A DNA stretch of 64,000 nucleotides from Anisus vortex (Eukaryota; Mollusca; Gastropoda; Planorbidae). Positions 44,946-58,150 of this stretch are shown here, piece by piece. Location of the stretch: assembly GCA_949126835.1 (NCBI GenBank), contig OX421495.1:23470533-23534532 (forward strand), in the 5' to 3' direction. Positions within the stretch are counted from its first letter, which is position 1, and each line of letters opens with the position of its first letter. The notes under the pieces are model-generated. The model had not been told where the DNA came from and ran no database searches. It saw only the letters and a list, made by a program, of their open reading frames with translations. The position numbers were made by a program, and so were the translations under genes.

Positions 44946-45917
44946 TTTCATGTTTACATCTATATATGAGTCAAGGTAATGGTCATTCAATTTGCATGTT
45001 TTTTTAATTCACACATAGAATACAACTTAATTGATAAACTGGTATTTGTTGTTATGCTAAAAGCGTATATCATTTTAGTTACAATAATAGTATTAATTGC
45101 TTGTTAAATATACAGGCACTATCACGTGACCCTGCCTCAAACAATAAAACTAAAGGCCTTGAGCTTAAAAATAAAAATTATAAAACAAAATTCCAGTGTT
45201 AGGTACAAGTCGTTGGTTGACGTCACGCGTGTGAAAACTTCAACATAAAACTAGGAGAGGTGGGGATGGGAGAAATTTAAGTGACGTCACATCATAGAAC
45301 GTTCCATGCGCATGATTTCTAATGGAAATAGTAAGACATTAAGAATGTATGATGTTGATTTTCGGTTTTTAAACTTCATTATTTTTTCTAGTTTAAGTAA
45401 GCTTTTTGTTAAGTGGAATCAACCATAGACACTAGCAAATTTAAAGTATTGTTTAAATAATTGGATGAAGTAAAGAAAGTATTTTTAACACTCGAGTCCA
45501 CCAAAACTCAAGAACTCAAGAAACTGAACTTCAACCTTTCGACTTCCCTACCCCCCCCCCCTTCCAAACCCTTACCATCCAACAGGCACATTTTATCTAG
45601 GTAAAAAAACAACAAGTGGGGGGGGGGGGAGAAGTAATTTGAAGACAATGAAATTTTACGTTAAATTCTGCAGACTTTTTAAAGGAGAAAAGGGAGGGAC
45701 GGGCGACTCATGACACGGACAACCAGGTAACAGGAACACCAAAAATAAAAAAGAAGTCTAAAAATAAACTGAGACTATTAGATGGCTCACACTACAAAAC
45801 CATTTGGCCACAGTAGCTGTTGTCTCTATGTCCCAGATGACACGTAGAGAAGGTAATAGAAGGTAAGTTTCCTTTTCATGGATTAAAGCTTTCATCCATG
45901 TAACATGAACTTTGGAT
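44946..45917. other. AT-rich, nothing recognised
   Basis: Homopolymer C- and G-runs near 45550-45560 and 45618-45629. No coding frame or element end was seen. Confidence 0.4.
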
Positions 45918-46400
45918 GTAGCTTGATTCTATTATTTTAGATGAAGCAAGAATCTACGTGTTTTGGATGTGTCTTGAAACTGTGTTTTTTTTATATAACT
46001 TGCTATGTGTTTTGGATGATAACTTAAATCTATGTGTTTTGGATGATGACTTAAATCTATGTGTTTTGGATGTGTCTTGAATCTGTGTGTTTTTGGATAT
46101 AACTTTCTTCTATGTGTTTTGGATGAAGACTTCAATCTATGTGTTTTGGATGTGTCTTGAATATGAGTGTCTTGATATAACTTGCTTCTATGTGTTTTGG
46201 ATGTGTCTTGAATATGTGTGTCTTGATATAACTTGCTTCTATGTGTTTTGGATGAAGACCTAAATCTATGTGTTTCGGATGTGTCTTAAATCTGTGTGTT
46301 TTTTAATATAGCTTGCATCTAGTTCATTTGAATGCATCTTAATTCTATCTGTTTTGAATCTAGCTTGAATCTATGTGCCTTGGATGTAGATAGAATCGAT
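45918..46400 (+). repeat. Minisatellite of about 27 bp in 80-bp triplets
   Basis: TCTATGTGTTTTGGATG recurs at 46031, 46059, 46111, 46139, 46189 and further. Subunits ending GACTTAAA, GTCTTGAA and ATAACTTGC alternate, giving an approximate 80-bp order of three subunits. Copies are moderately diverged. Confidence 0.88.
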
Positions 46401-47499
46401 GCACTATCTCAATGTTTAATGAATGAAATAAAATTAAAAGCCTAAAGAACGACAACCTTTAACCAAGAAGCATTAACTAGTTATTTTCCATTATTTATAA
46501 TTATGAAAACAGTTTTTTTTTTAAATGTTTTATGTATAAATGCTGAGTTTAAATATAAATCACTATAAGGTAATCTATTTCTATTGTGACCGAGCATTTA
46601 GTAAATTATATTATTATATTATATTATTATATTCTTACGCTGTGGTTACATTTCCTCTTTTTTACACTTCTTCAAGATTTGCATAATTTTCTCACGCTTC
46701 ATATTGCTATTTAGGGCCTAAATGTGTAACTTGTCTTCCTCTCTCAGCCTTCTCCTCACAGTAGCTTAACATAATACACGAAACACAACCTAAAAAAGCT
46801 ACAACTATTTATATAATACTTTGGAAAAACATTTGAATTGTCAACCCTGGCGCATTTTTGCATATTAAATGAACAAGGTAGTGAGTGACATAGTCTCTAT
46901 TTGCATTGTCCTATTTAGGTATATCATAATCAAGACAGAGAGGAGACAGGCGTAGAGACACAATAAGATGTTTATACATTGTCTGTAGACGCTGTGGCAT
47001 TATGGGAAGCATCTGATTGGATTATATGCACAAAGTCAACTTGTGTTGTTACTTTAGGAACAGTTCGACTTAGTGAGTTGGTATTTTGTTCCTTGCAACA
47101 GCCAAGGTGGAACATAGCGAAGGGAGCAGGTTCTTGTCAGAGCACCGAGTCGTGGCTGCTAAGGAACAAGCATAAGGTACTGTGTATAATGTATGATACT
47201 ATTATAATCTTTTATAGCGTTTTGTTGTAATCACAAATGGGCCACCGAATCAATTTGTCAAAGGGAATTATAATTTGACATTGTGTTACAAAACTCAAGG
47301 AAACGAGCTTTGCACTATTGTCCGTTCGTCTTTCAGAGAGTTAAATTAGGTTTCATTCACTTTGCGTGTAAAGAGAAAAGTTTGTGTGATGTTTGTTGAG
47401 AATAAGGTATTCACTTGGAAAGTGTTGAGATGAGATGAAAACACTTTCAATATTCAACGACAAATTCATATGAATTAGCTTTCTTAGTAACAACTTGGC
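46401..47499. other. No gene recognised
   Basis: An ATT-rich patch lies near 46605-46632. An 83-codon frame (46979-47230) has no recognised domain. Confidence 0.4.
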
Positions 47500-47640
47500 C
47501 TGGAAAAGGTTGCCTGACAAACTAGGGAAAACAAAACAAATTAAAATAATTAAAGAATCAAGTAGGCTAAGGACGTACTAATTGATTGTTCTTTCGGAAC
47601 ATCTGTAACATATTATGAGATATGATAAGATAAGTTAATA
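47500..47640 (+). mobile_element. Degenerate CR1/Jockey-type LINE tail
   Basis: The order CTGGAAAAGGTTGCCTGACA, AACTAGGGAAAAC, CATCTGTAACATATTATGAG, ATATGATAAGATAAG follows the tail at 57985-58140 with deletions. The frame is lost. Confidence 0.6.
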
Positions 47641-48424
47641 ATGTGATAGAGGGGAAAAGAAACAGTAATATGTGTTGTTGTTTTTTAATGGTTGAAACGT
47701 ATTTAATAATATTTTTTTTCACATTTAATAAACATATTAAATTGTATTCTCATTAATTTCACCGTAGTTTTATTAAAAAACAATAGAACGCGTTACATGG
47801 GTAAATTTGAACATTTTTAATTGACATAATACTAAGTGTATTTGAGGGTGCATTTGAACATATTATTTTTACATCAACTGGTTTTTCTATGAGCTTATCC
47901 CTGTCTTAGTGGTAAAGCTTTTATAACTACGCTAAAATTTATACTATCATTTCATTAACATGTGCAGCTGACTATATATATATATATATATATATATTCG
48001 TAGGAAAACTAACTTTATATAACCACTGTAATGGTCTTGTGGTTGACTTACGACTACTTCCCAACATCACTGGACAAGAAGTATTCTTTGTTGGTCTCCT
48101 CTGAGCCTCTTTGTAAAGAATAAAAGCGATACGTTCTTTGCGTTTGCGCGTTGCTTTTTATTTTCTCGGAAGAGTAGGGTTGTGAGTTGGCACACTGTTG
48201 TGAAGATTGACCCAGTTGGCAACTTTTTAATATAATTATAATGTTGTGTGTATGTGTGTTATTGTGTGTGTGAAGCTCATTATTTTCTTATCCGACACTA
48301 ATATATATCTTCCTTTTTTTTTTACATTCACTTATATTTGACAATGTCCAAGCTTTAATTTTCTTATTTGTTATGCAGTTTTATGTAAATTGAAGATCCT
48401 GTAACTATTAGCTCCGGACAAATT
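47641..48424. other. AT-rich spacer with an (AT)n run
   Basis: An AT dinucleotide run lies at about 47974-47997. Nothing else was recognised. Confidence 0.5.
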
Positions 48425-48765
48425 GGCCACATACACACACATAAACAGACTCACACACACACTCACTCACTAACACACACTGAAACATACACACTGACAT
48501 ACACACACACTCACTAACACACACTCAAACATACACACTGGCATACACACACTCACACACTCACTAACACACACTCAAACATACACACACACTGACATAC
48601 ACACACACTCACAAACAACACACTCAACATACACACACGCTACACACAGAAACGCACTAACACACCCTCAAACACAAACACACTACACACAGACACTCAC
48701 TTACACACACTCAAATACGCACAAAGACACGCACTAACACACACACAAACACACACACATAAAGT
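48425..48765 (+). repeat. CA-rich minisatellite
   Basis: ACACACTCACTAACACACAC and AAACATACACACTGACATAC recur with irregular spacing of about 40-60 bp. Confidence 0.9.
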
Positions 48766-49035
48766 ACAACGTATACCATGCTACGCGACACAGTCTACTG
48801 CTAATCGCGAAACTGTTGAAAAAATGCCAAAACGTTTGGAACAAGGATTTCGTTTCCACTCGTTGTTCCCGTTGTCATTTTTATGCGTGCTAATTTACAT
48901 GTATGAATAATAATTGTGTCAACACTTTCTACAGTAATTAAAAAGAATATAATTTGCATACACGGCGGTGAAGTCAGCCTAGCCATTTTAGTTTAAGCTA
49001 AACATTACTATGCCCATGCCTATTCTAGAATATAG

Positions 49036-49276
49036 TTCGCGAAGAATCGGACTTTTAAAGTTCGAATCCTGGTGAAGGCTAGGATTTGTTCCAGGGATCG
49101 GAGGGTGTCCCTGAATTTACCCAGCTCTGATGGGTACCTGACTTTAGTTGGGGTAAAGTAAAGGCGGCTGGGAATTGTGCTGGTCACACAATCCCCTAGT
49201 ATGCCGTGGTCACAGAAACTGATGAACGCTGCTTCACTGGCCCTGCGGATCAATTTGGTCTGACGGGATACTTTAC
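49036..49276 (+). mobile_element. tRNA-derived SINE, head diverged
   Basis: The B-box-like GTTCGAATCC (49070-49079) is followed by the family body: GGGTGTCCCTGAATTTACCC, GGGTACCTGACTTTAGTTGG, GTAAAGTAAAGGCGGCTGGG, CAATCCCCTAGTATGCCGTG. The first half of the head is diverged or truncated. The tail used by the copies at 24872 and 30215 is absent. Confidence 0.8.
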
Positions 49277-50384
49277 TGATTTACTGAGAGAATCTAAAAT
49301 TCGTCTTAATGAAAAGCAAAATGTTATAGCAGATGCCAAGCAAATGGTGTGTTGTTGTTTTTAGTATATGTCCGATAATACCTTAGTTTTATAAAATAGA
49401 TGAACAGTTTTTTTTTCAATTTAAAAAACAAATTACTTGTTTGATTACTTGCTTAATTTCCATTTTCCATACTTAAAACATAGGGCATCTGCAAAAAGTC
49501 TTTTATCTCACTTGATCATGTGGAGCCTCAGAACTTTGGTTAGGCGGATCACTTGGTACCAATGTTATAGTCTCTGTAATACAATTTACTTTGCTGTAAG
49601 GGATAAGTCTGGCCAACTCAATGAAGTAACTTGGAAAATATATATTGATATCACATGGCCAAACACAGAAAGCTACATTAAACACAATTTTTATTGAGTC
49701 AAACCAATTAAACCGATTCTAAACTCAGGTTAGGGTAATTTCGAATTATAACAACTAAAATTTAAAAAATAAACAATTTTAAAGATTATAGATTATAATA
49801 TAGATAGATATATGGATAGACAGGCAGATAGTTGCGATACCTAGACTTGAACCTCACTTCAACGGAGTGAGTTACGAACCGAGATTAATCTCTTAGGGCT
49901 CGTAGGAGAAACACACTTGTGCTACTGCAGTGTAGCTAAGTCACCATATAGGTTCGGTGCAAACTGTTGACAGTTCCCATCCAATCCATGCTCCTGCAAG
50001 GCAGGGCCGTCTGAAATACCAGGCGGAAATGAAAAGGTGAGTTGAGGAAAGGGATCTAATAGTGTTAGGTCGGGGAGGGGAAATTATATTACTGTGCACG
50101 GTAGGGTGGTGAGGCGAAGGAAAGGTCATTCAGAATTGGTGCAAAACCTTAACTATTTCAACAATACTTTAACACGTCACATGACCTAAATTTTTAACGT
50201 AATATTGTATAAAATTGTATAAGTCTGTCAGCTCTATAAAACTCTATTTAAAACTATTTTAATTGTTAAAAACAAAGAGATATTGTTTTTAATCCAAGGT
50301 TTCAAAATAAAAAGGACATTTCTGGAAGTAGTTTTGAAGTTCGTGCACCGTCCCCCGCCCTCGGTTACATATATTTGGGGAAGA
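49277..50384. other. No gene recognised
   Basis: Opposite-strand overlapping frames at 49437-49697 and 49503-49685 have no recognisable features. Confidence 0.4.
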
Positions 50385-50429
50385 ATAGATAAATAAATAA
50401 ATCGATGAAAAGATTAAAAAGATAGAAAA

Positions 50430-50524
<95 letters not shown>

Positions 50525-50611
50525 TATAGATGGACATATAGATAGATAAATAGAAAGATAGATAAATAGAAAGATAGATAAATAGATAGATAGATAGATA
50601 GATATATAGAT

Positions 50612-50660
<49 letters not shown>

Positions 50661-50717
50661 TATAGATGGACATATAGATAGATAAATAGAAAGATAGATA
50701 AATAGAAAGATAGATAA

Positions 50718-50753
<36 letters not shown>

Positions 50754-50791
50754 TTAGATAGATATATAGATGGACATATAGATAGATAAAT

Positions 50792-50828
<37 letters not shown>

Positions 50829-50890
50829 TATAGATATATAGATGGATATATAGATAGATAAATAGAAAGATAGATAGATAGATAGGTAAG
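50385..50890 (+). repeat. (GATA)n microsatellite, about 500 bp
   Basis: GATA repeats are interrupted by AAATA and by ATATAGATGGACATATAG blocks that recur near 50523, 50653 and 50765, about 110-130 bp apart. The minus-strand frame of 194 codons is the repeat read as Y-L-S-I. Confidence 0.95.
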
Positions 50891-53429
50891 TATGTAGAGA
50901 GAGATTGATTACATATGCATATATATTGTATAGAAAGAAATATAAACATATTATAGAAAAATAGATCGATAGATTAGATTGGATTATATTAGATTACATT
51001 ATAAAGGTAAAGATGCGTCTGTAGACCAAATGTCAATGACCTGTCTAGTTGATGTGAATTGCAAGTGATTTTTTTTCTTGACCTATTTTTGTATTTGATT
51101 GTCTAGTCAATCAACCTGACATCAGATCGTGTTGAAACGTCTGCCAAATGTGTCTGTGTCGTCTGCATCAAGCAGATTATCTTTTGCAACGCTGTACTTT
51201 ATGTTCAGCCCAATTAACTTGACCCGGGTTAAATTAAAGCTCACGTAGCAAACGGAAACGAAAAGCAGACGATCGTGGCTTAAAATTTACTGCGGGATTT
51301 CAAATTGTCAGCTCTAGTTGTAATTATGGTCACTACCGTATTGTGCACCATAAAGCATTTATACAGTTTGATCTTTTCTTGAGTGATCGACTGACAGTAA
51401 ACAAGTGATCTATATAAACAAGGATAGACTGTCCCTTATCGAAGCTTAATATCCGTCTTTATAGCGTTGACCTTCCTAGCCTATACAAGATTAAAAACTC
51501 AACAAAAAAAAAACATGTTGAGACATAATTCTATTTTTAAGAGATGTTTAAAATAATTCCATTCTTTTCTCCAGTAGTTTAAAAAATATATTGGTATGTA
51601 GGAATGTATTTTAAATGTTCTATAAATGCCGAATATTTTTTATTTATTTTCATAATCGTGGGTTGATAAGAAAAGACATATACTCCTATACACGCCTATA
51701 AAAGAATTACCAATATATGTATATAGATCAGTGCAGCTAAAATTATATTCGTTAAAAGTGGTGATGTTTCATGACCAGGTGTAAAACAAAAAAAAAAGTA
51801 TTTTAATACGGAACAATTTGTCTTATAGCTAATTTTTTACTGATATACACATAGAAGTCTAGAAGTCTAGCTGTTAGCTTATGGTAGTATATAGACAAAG
51901 TCTAGAATACAGGGTTAACAGCAAATGGTCAACTATTTAATCATTAATCTATATAATATAAAATATTAAAATTAAAGTAATTTTAAGTGTATAAATTTTT
52001 TTTTAAATCACTAAAAGTAAATTATTTTATAATATTGCAAGACAGTATTAAAAACGCAAGCTTTTCAATTAGCTAGATGTACCGTTGTTATTATTATATT
52101 ATAGTAAGCCTTGTTTTTTTTTAAATGAAATAATTGTAACGAGATATTCAGGCCTATAGACGATATATATAAAGATAAGTATTTATATTTATATAATGGA
52201 TGGACATATAGACACACGTTTGTATAAATTGATTGGTGTATATATCAAAGATAAAAAAGGCACAATTTCTTTTGTTCCAATGATCAGGGGAATGAACTCA
52301 CACGAAACAGGACACCCTGTCAGTGTTAATAACGATGGACAATAAATGAATCATAAGGGAGACAGCCCTGAATATAAAATCAATACAACATAAAGATTAT
52401 AATGGTTGCCTCCCGTAGTTTCATGACTACAATGAATTTTTTTACCATGCACAAAAGAGAGATGTGAAGTTTGAGTTGGGATTTGATCAAAAGATAATTG
52501 TATTATAGATTTTAAAAAAAACATTTTGAATACAAGGTGGATTGAGAGATTTCCCTGCGAGATGTTATTATTTTAAGTTATAAATTTGTTATAGGCCTAT
52601 TTATTTAACTGGTCAATATTTTTGCAGATGTAAAATTCTAAATCTAGTATAAATCAGAGTGCGCAGTCATAACCACAAAATCGCCAATATTTGTATTGAT
52701 GCGGTTGAGGTAATACCAATATTTTCATGTGGAACAAAAATGCCGCTATTGAGTAACTATGACAAATAAAAATAAGAGTTTTACACTATTTAACAGTATA
52801 GACTAATCTTTATATATTTATTTTCAATCTATAACTGAAGTCAATCGTTAAAACGTTTTTCTCGGAATTCCCGATTACTTTGAGGTTTCTCTAAAATATT
52901 TCGTTTATAGTTGACTTTGGTAGTAAATAGTATTCAAATTAAAATAAGTTGTTCAAATTTTGAGAGAATAAGAGACTCTAGTCTTATAACATAGATAGGC
53001 ATAGTCCATTATATGATATGATTAATGTAGAAACATTCACGAACAACACACACGGCGTGAATAACCCATTTAAATAAGACTTACACTTAATACTATTTCT
53101 AATAGCGTAAAATTCTCGTAATTTTTTTCATTTAGTAAGCCACCACTTTGCAGAGAGACCACGACGTCACATTAATAATTGGTAGAGAGAACCTGTAATT
53201 CTTTTACAGAAATATTTTGTTACTGCTGAAATGTTCAAGACCTATGGAAAATATAAAGTCTAAATATCGCAAGATATGCCTACAGGACATTTTAACTTTT
53301 ACATTTATTTGAAAACGAATGCTTACGGTACAACTACAATATTTGAAGACTTTCTACTTTGTAAAAAAAAAAGTCCGAGGTGACGAGTTTGGAATTGCTA
53401 AAGGTAAGCAATCCAATGAGTCCCATACC
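50891..53429. other. 2.5 kb AT-rich, nothing recognised
   Basis: No frame with domain features, no terminal repeat and no array was found on either strand. This is the longest unassigned stretch in the window. Confidence 0.45.
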
Positions 53430-55318
53430 AATGAACAATAATGAACAATGAACAATATTTATTAGCTACTTAGTACACAAGTACAATAAAGGCATACAAA
53501 ATTATAACATTCATAGATATAATAAAATTATATCAAAACAATAGTAATAATAACAAAAATAATACATTGATTATGATATACCATTAAAGAAAATACAAGG
53601 GGCATAATTCAATTTAATATACAATTAAATAATAATTTTAAAAAAGACAACAAAATACAATAGAAATATACTTAATTGTGATAATAAATTGTTGAGGAAA
53701 TAACTCGCACTTTTCTAGCAGCTTTTAACAATACATTACTTTCAGTACAAGTTCGCATTAACACAATGACAAAAAGAAAATGTTCAAACTTTACATTATT
53801 CAGGGACTTATCTAGTGTAGTATTCTTTAACTTTAATTTTAATATTTAAGCTATGTTATTTTTCAATTTTCAAAGCAGTTCGATATCTAGTAATATTTTA
53901 GTAAATATGCTTAATTTTTTAAGTTCTTTTAGAGATCTGGAATTTAGAAGTTCCGACATTTTTTCTACATTAGGTCTGTTATAGTAATATTTTTTTAGAT
54001 ACATTTTCCGTTGGTCATTAAAGTGCTCACATTGAAGTAAATATTAATATGTATCTCCTATATCTTTTAAGCAAATGGGGCATATTCTTAAACTATAATC
54101 TATTCTGGTGTGGCGACCCAGCTGAACAGGGTAATTGTTATTACTTGTTCTGATTTTTAGTATATAGAAAGCTTCTTTCAGATGTAATTTATTTAAATAG
54201 TGTAAAATTATTTCCCAGTCAAAATATCATTTAAGGGCACTATATAGTTTTCCTTTATTACTATTTTGCATACTTTCATAAATTTCTTGTTTACTTTTAT
54301 CTGTTATTCTTAAGTTAATTATTGATTTGGATAGCTTAGAATCGATTATTTCTTGCTCTAGCAACATATAACCTAGTCCTAGTTGATCTAAATGTAATTT
54401 TATTTTAGCGGACAAGTGCTCTTTTAGTAAAACGTTATAAATTATTCTGGAAATTCTATTTTGTTTACCGTTTTAAACAGTTAGCTATTTTAATCCAGAA
54501 GTTTGACATTCTTAAAATATCGTAGTCTAATATTTTCTAACATATCGCAGCTTTCCATACCCCCCCCCCTATTTCGCACCCGTGGATAAGTATCGGTAGT
54601 ACTGTTTGGTCAAACAGATAAATGTCACTATCTATAGGCAAGTTTAGTGTATGGCATTTTCTGATTAAGTTATACATAGCGCTTGTACCTTTAATCTTGC
54701 AATATTTTCGGAGTTCTGATCCGTTAGCTGAGAAAGTTATACCCAGGTATTCAAATTTAGATACTATTTCTATTGAAATTATTCTTTAGTTTAAATTTGT
54801 GATTCTTTTCCTTTCTACCAAATATCATTATGTTGGTCTTATCTTCATTTATGTATAGGGAGTTCTCTTTCCAGTAGTTACTGTAAATGTTTAAGTTATA
54901 CTGTAATTCTTTTGAGGATTAAGCCAAAATTGTTAGTGTCATCAGCATAAAATAGTGTAAATATCTTTAGTATCTCTATGCTGTTATCATAGTTTGACAA
55001 CTTTAGCCTTTTTGTTCTAAATAAGAGTCTATGTCATGTATAAAGATAGACCTGCTTCGCTGTTAAATATCGGCGATAGCTTTGTGTTTAGTTTTACTGA
55101 AGATTTAAAATCACTATATAACGCTTGTATACATTAAAAAAATAGTTTATCTATTAATATGTCTAGCATTTTCGCCCATAGTAATCTTCTTTGTATAGAT
55201 GGGAAAGCTCTTTTAAGATCAATAAAGGCGCAAAACAGTGGCTTGTGTGATTTGTAAACATTTGAAGAAAACGCTTTAACAATATTTAAAAAAACAAAAA
55301 CACTTCTACATAAGAACA
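53430..55318 (-). pseudogene. Degenerate LINE reverse transcriptase
   Basis: Read on the minus strand, RT motifs appear in order with many breaks: KPLFCAFIDLKRAFPSIQRR (55180-55245), YADDTNNFG around 54925-54950, a YWKENSLYINEDKTNIMIFG block (54815-54875), a YLGITFSANGSELRKYCKIK block (about 54690-54750), and LPILIHGCEIG (about 54570-54605). A C-terminal piece remains at 54227-54415. The 3' end is marked by ATTGTTC repeats (plus-strand 53430-53460 as GAACAAT). Stops and frame changes are frequent, so it is an old copy. The clade is not certain; it differs from the other LINEs here. Confidence 0.8.
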
Positions 55319-55850
55319 AAACTTGCAGAACGTCGAATCCTAGAGAACCACGGCCTCAAAACAAGCGCCTCTGCTATGGTGGTCCAACTTCAGCATGAGT
55401 CCCTACAACACCGCATAGCGGTAAACAAAGCCACGATGATTTACAAGACCATGAATGGCGGCATAGACATGTCCACACAATCAGATCGCATCCAACAAGT
55501 GTCCCGCTCTACCAGAGGTCATCAGCTCAAACTGAGTGTTTCTCACGTACGCACCGAAAATGCTTTTTTTTCCGTCAGCCATTAGACTGTGGAACTCACT
55601 GTACAAAGCCTCCGTCAATGCCTTTTCTGGGCCGACATTCAAACCATCACTGAGAGGTTGGACTAGATACCTCCGATTAAAGTTCGTCGTCAATTTATAA
55701 CTCTTGCTTGTATTGTATACAATTTAATAAGTAGTTAATGCACACTTTTGATCTCAGAGCATTTGCAATCAAATTACTTTTAAATTGTGGATTTTGCTCG
55801 GGTCTAACGGGGTCTCCACGGTAAAAAGAATAAGAAGAAGAAATCCAGTC
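55319..55850 (+). mobile_element. LINE 3' end, second family with AAGAAGAAG tail
   Basis: The frame gives LAERRILENHGLKTSASAMV and later a SRSTRGHQLKLSVSHVRTEN block, typical of the C-terminal tail of LINE ORF2 proteins. The frame shifts around the T-run at 55564-55572. The element ends in GGGTCTAACGGGGTCTCCAC then AAGAATAAGAAGAAG. It is strongly 5'-truncated and abuts the minus-strand LINE at 55318. Confidence 0.75.
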
Positions 55851-56155
55851 AGTCTTGATGTGGGATGAAAAAAGTATCCATGAATTTGAAAGTATTGCCT
55901 TTGTTTATAAAACTCCGCTTTGAATGCTTCAAAGTACTTCTGAAAAACGGCAATCCATCTATCTTTATATTAGTGCCATAAATTAGGGAAGTAGATACAT
56001 GCATTTAAGTGTTTTGAAATTAAATTCACGGCAAGATATGTCCAGACTCAATGTGTATCCATTCCAGTGGTCTAACAGTTCAAGTGATGTTTGAACTTTG
56101 AACACGTCCTTATAAATTCAAGTTAAACTCACTGAAATATTTTCTGTCAATCAGA
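55851..56155 (-). mobile_element. hAT-family body, minus strand
   Basis: The reverse complement matches 20465-20747 through AATATTTCAGTGAGTTTAAC, TCTTGCCGTGAATTTAATTT, AAACACTTAAATGC and CAAAGCGGAGTTTTATAAAC. The homology stops at about the same base in both copies. Its terminus probably lies at 58555-58590, beyond later insertions. Confidence 0.7.
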
Positions 56156-56159
56156 AACA

Positions 56160-56672
56160 TTGGCTTCAACAATACCGGAAACATAATTCGTATGCCTGTC
56201 CTGTGCTGCTGCTGCTGGTGATGTGGAGGAGTGCTGTCAAACCGTTAAGGCATGGATGGCTGCAAAAAGACTTAAATTGAATGATAACAAAACAGAGGCA
56301 ATTATCTGTGGTTTGGATGTCATCGGAAGGTTGCTATTACTTCGATAAAAGTGGGGATTCCGAGATCACGTTGTCCAACACATTTAGAGACCGTGGCCTT
56401 TTTATTGATAATAAACTGACAATGTGCTGTGGTTAAGGCTTGTTCATCTCATCTACGCACATTGGGTCAGCTGCGACCTGAACTCAATAGAAGAACGCAA
56501 AATACCGTAGCTGTCTCTCTTATCCGGTCAAGAATGGATTACTGCAACAGTTGCCTGTGGGGTTTGCATCAGAACCAGCTGAAGAGACTACAAGAGTGTA
56601 GAACGCTGCGGCGCATTGTTTCTGGGGTGAGTAAGCAAGATCATATCTCCCCAACTCTAAGAGATCTATAAT
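56160..56672 (+). mobile_element. L2-like LINE fragment, left part
   Basis: Frames with breaks encode a MAAKRLKLNDNKTEAIICG block (56252-56310), then an open stretch from 56429 with LRTLGQLRPEL, SRMDYCNSCLWGLHQNQL and SPTLRDL. This is the RT-distal region of L2-type ORF2. It stops at LRDL, where a younger LINE begins, and the next expected block appears only after 58150. Confidence 0.75.
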
Positions 56673-58150
56673 GGCTTTAAAATACTTTTTCAGGCCTCTC
56701 TAAACCAGGGCAAAATGCCCAAAGATTGGAAATTAGCCAATGTAACCCCCCTTTTCAAAAAAGGAGATAAATCTGACCCCGGAAATTATAGACCTGTTTC
56801 TCTAACAAGCATAACATGTAAATTACTTGAACATATAATATATAGTAGTATAGTAAATCATCTAGACAAACTAAATGCACTGTGCCCACACCAACATGGC
56901 TTCAGGAAAAATAGATCATGTGAGACTCAATTGATAGGCTTAATAGATGACTTGTCTAAGGGATTAGATAATAACAACCAAATTGATCCTATATTACTAG
57001 ATTTTTCAAAAGCATTTGATAAAGTTCATCATTCTAGTCTTCTTAAAAAACTTAAATACTTTGGCATCTCTGGTCCCTTACATCAGTGGATTCAGGACTT
57101 TCTTATAGGCAGAGAACAAACAGTGAAATTAAAATTAATGGCTCTAAGTCATCTCCAATAACAGTAAACTCAGGAGTTCCACAAGGAACTGTTCTAGGGA
57201 CCCTACTATTTCTAATTTACATTAATGATCTGCCAAATTGCATCAACACAGGCACAAAAGTAAGATTATTTGCCGATGATTGCATAATTTATAGAATAAT
57301 AAAGACAGGAAAAGATAGTGAACTTTTACAAAAAGACCTAGATGAACTACAAAAATGGGAATCAAACTGGAGTATGTCTTTTCACCCAGAAAAATGCCAA
57401 CTAATAAGGGTATCCAAGAAAAAGAAACAAATAATAGCAAACTACTTCATTCATGGTAAAGAACTAACTCAAACTAGCAATGCTAAGTATCTAGGAGTAA
57501 TAATAAATGATAAGTTATCTTGGAACCCTCACATTGATGAAGTAATTAAAAAATCAAACAAAACATTAGGATTCATAAAAAGGAACTTTTACAAATGTAA
57601 TAAGAATATAAAACTAAAATGCTATCTCACATTAGTTACGCCTATACTAGAATATGCAGGATCTGTATGGGACCCATCAACTAAAGAAAACATTAAAAAA
57701 TTAGAACAAATTCAAAAAAGAGCTGCAAGGTTTATAACTAGTGAATATTCCCAATTGACAAGAGTAACACCATTAGTCAAATCATTAAACCTAGAAACAC
57801 TAGAGGACAGAAGGGCAAAGAGTAAAATAGTAATAATACATAAGGTATTAAACTCTAATTTAGAAATACAACCCAATAACAATCTGTTGCAAAGCTCAGA
57901 TAAACATAAAGACAAAAACACCTTCCTTGTCCCTTATGCGAGAACAAATGCATATAAGTACTCTTTCTTCCCGAGTGGCATTCGGGCATGGAATGGGTTG
58001 CCTGAACAAACCAGGAAAACCAATAACCTAACATCATTTAAAACATTAATAAAAATACAAGACTAGACTCGGACCACGGATGAGCGTAGGACGCAATAAT
58101 CTTCTTTATAGAAGGAGCGTCTGTAATGTATGAGATAAGATAAGAATAAA
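56673..58150 (+). mobile_element. CR1/Jockey-type LINE, 5'-truncated
   Basis: A 1.5-kb insertion begins within the RT domain and ends in a 3' region with GGACCACGGATGAGCG, GGAGCGTCTGTAATGTATG and a GATAAGATAAG tail. It lies inside an L2-like LINE. Tails of the same family recur at 20748, 24111, 24343 (minus), 47500 and 61534, so this family has been active repeatedly. Nearly the whole frame survives, with one frameshift, so it is younger than the surrounding elements. Confidence 0.88.
56680..58066 (+). pseudogene. CR1/Jockey-type reverse transcriptase, one frameshift
   Basis: The first frame (to 57161) carries PLFKKGDKSDPGNYRPVSL, QHGFRKNRSCETQLI and a DFSKAFDKVHH block with the first catalytic aspartate. 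A frameshift near 57115-57135 moves the reading to a second frame (57086-58066) with GVPQGTVLGTLLFLIYINDL, FADD (about 57270), EKCQLIRVSKKKK, AKYLGVIINDKLSWN, the PILEYAGSVWDPS block and the C-terminal SFFPSGIRAWNGLPEQ block. The endonuclease domain and the RT N-terminus are absent. Both catalytic aspartates of FADD are present. Confidence 0.88.

Noticed and set aside
50365..50949. 194-codon minus-strand frame rich in Y, L, S and I
   Set aside because: It is the GATA microsatellite translated.
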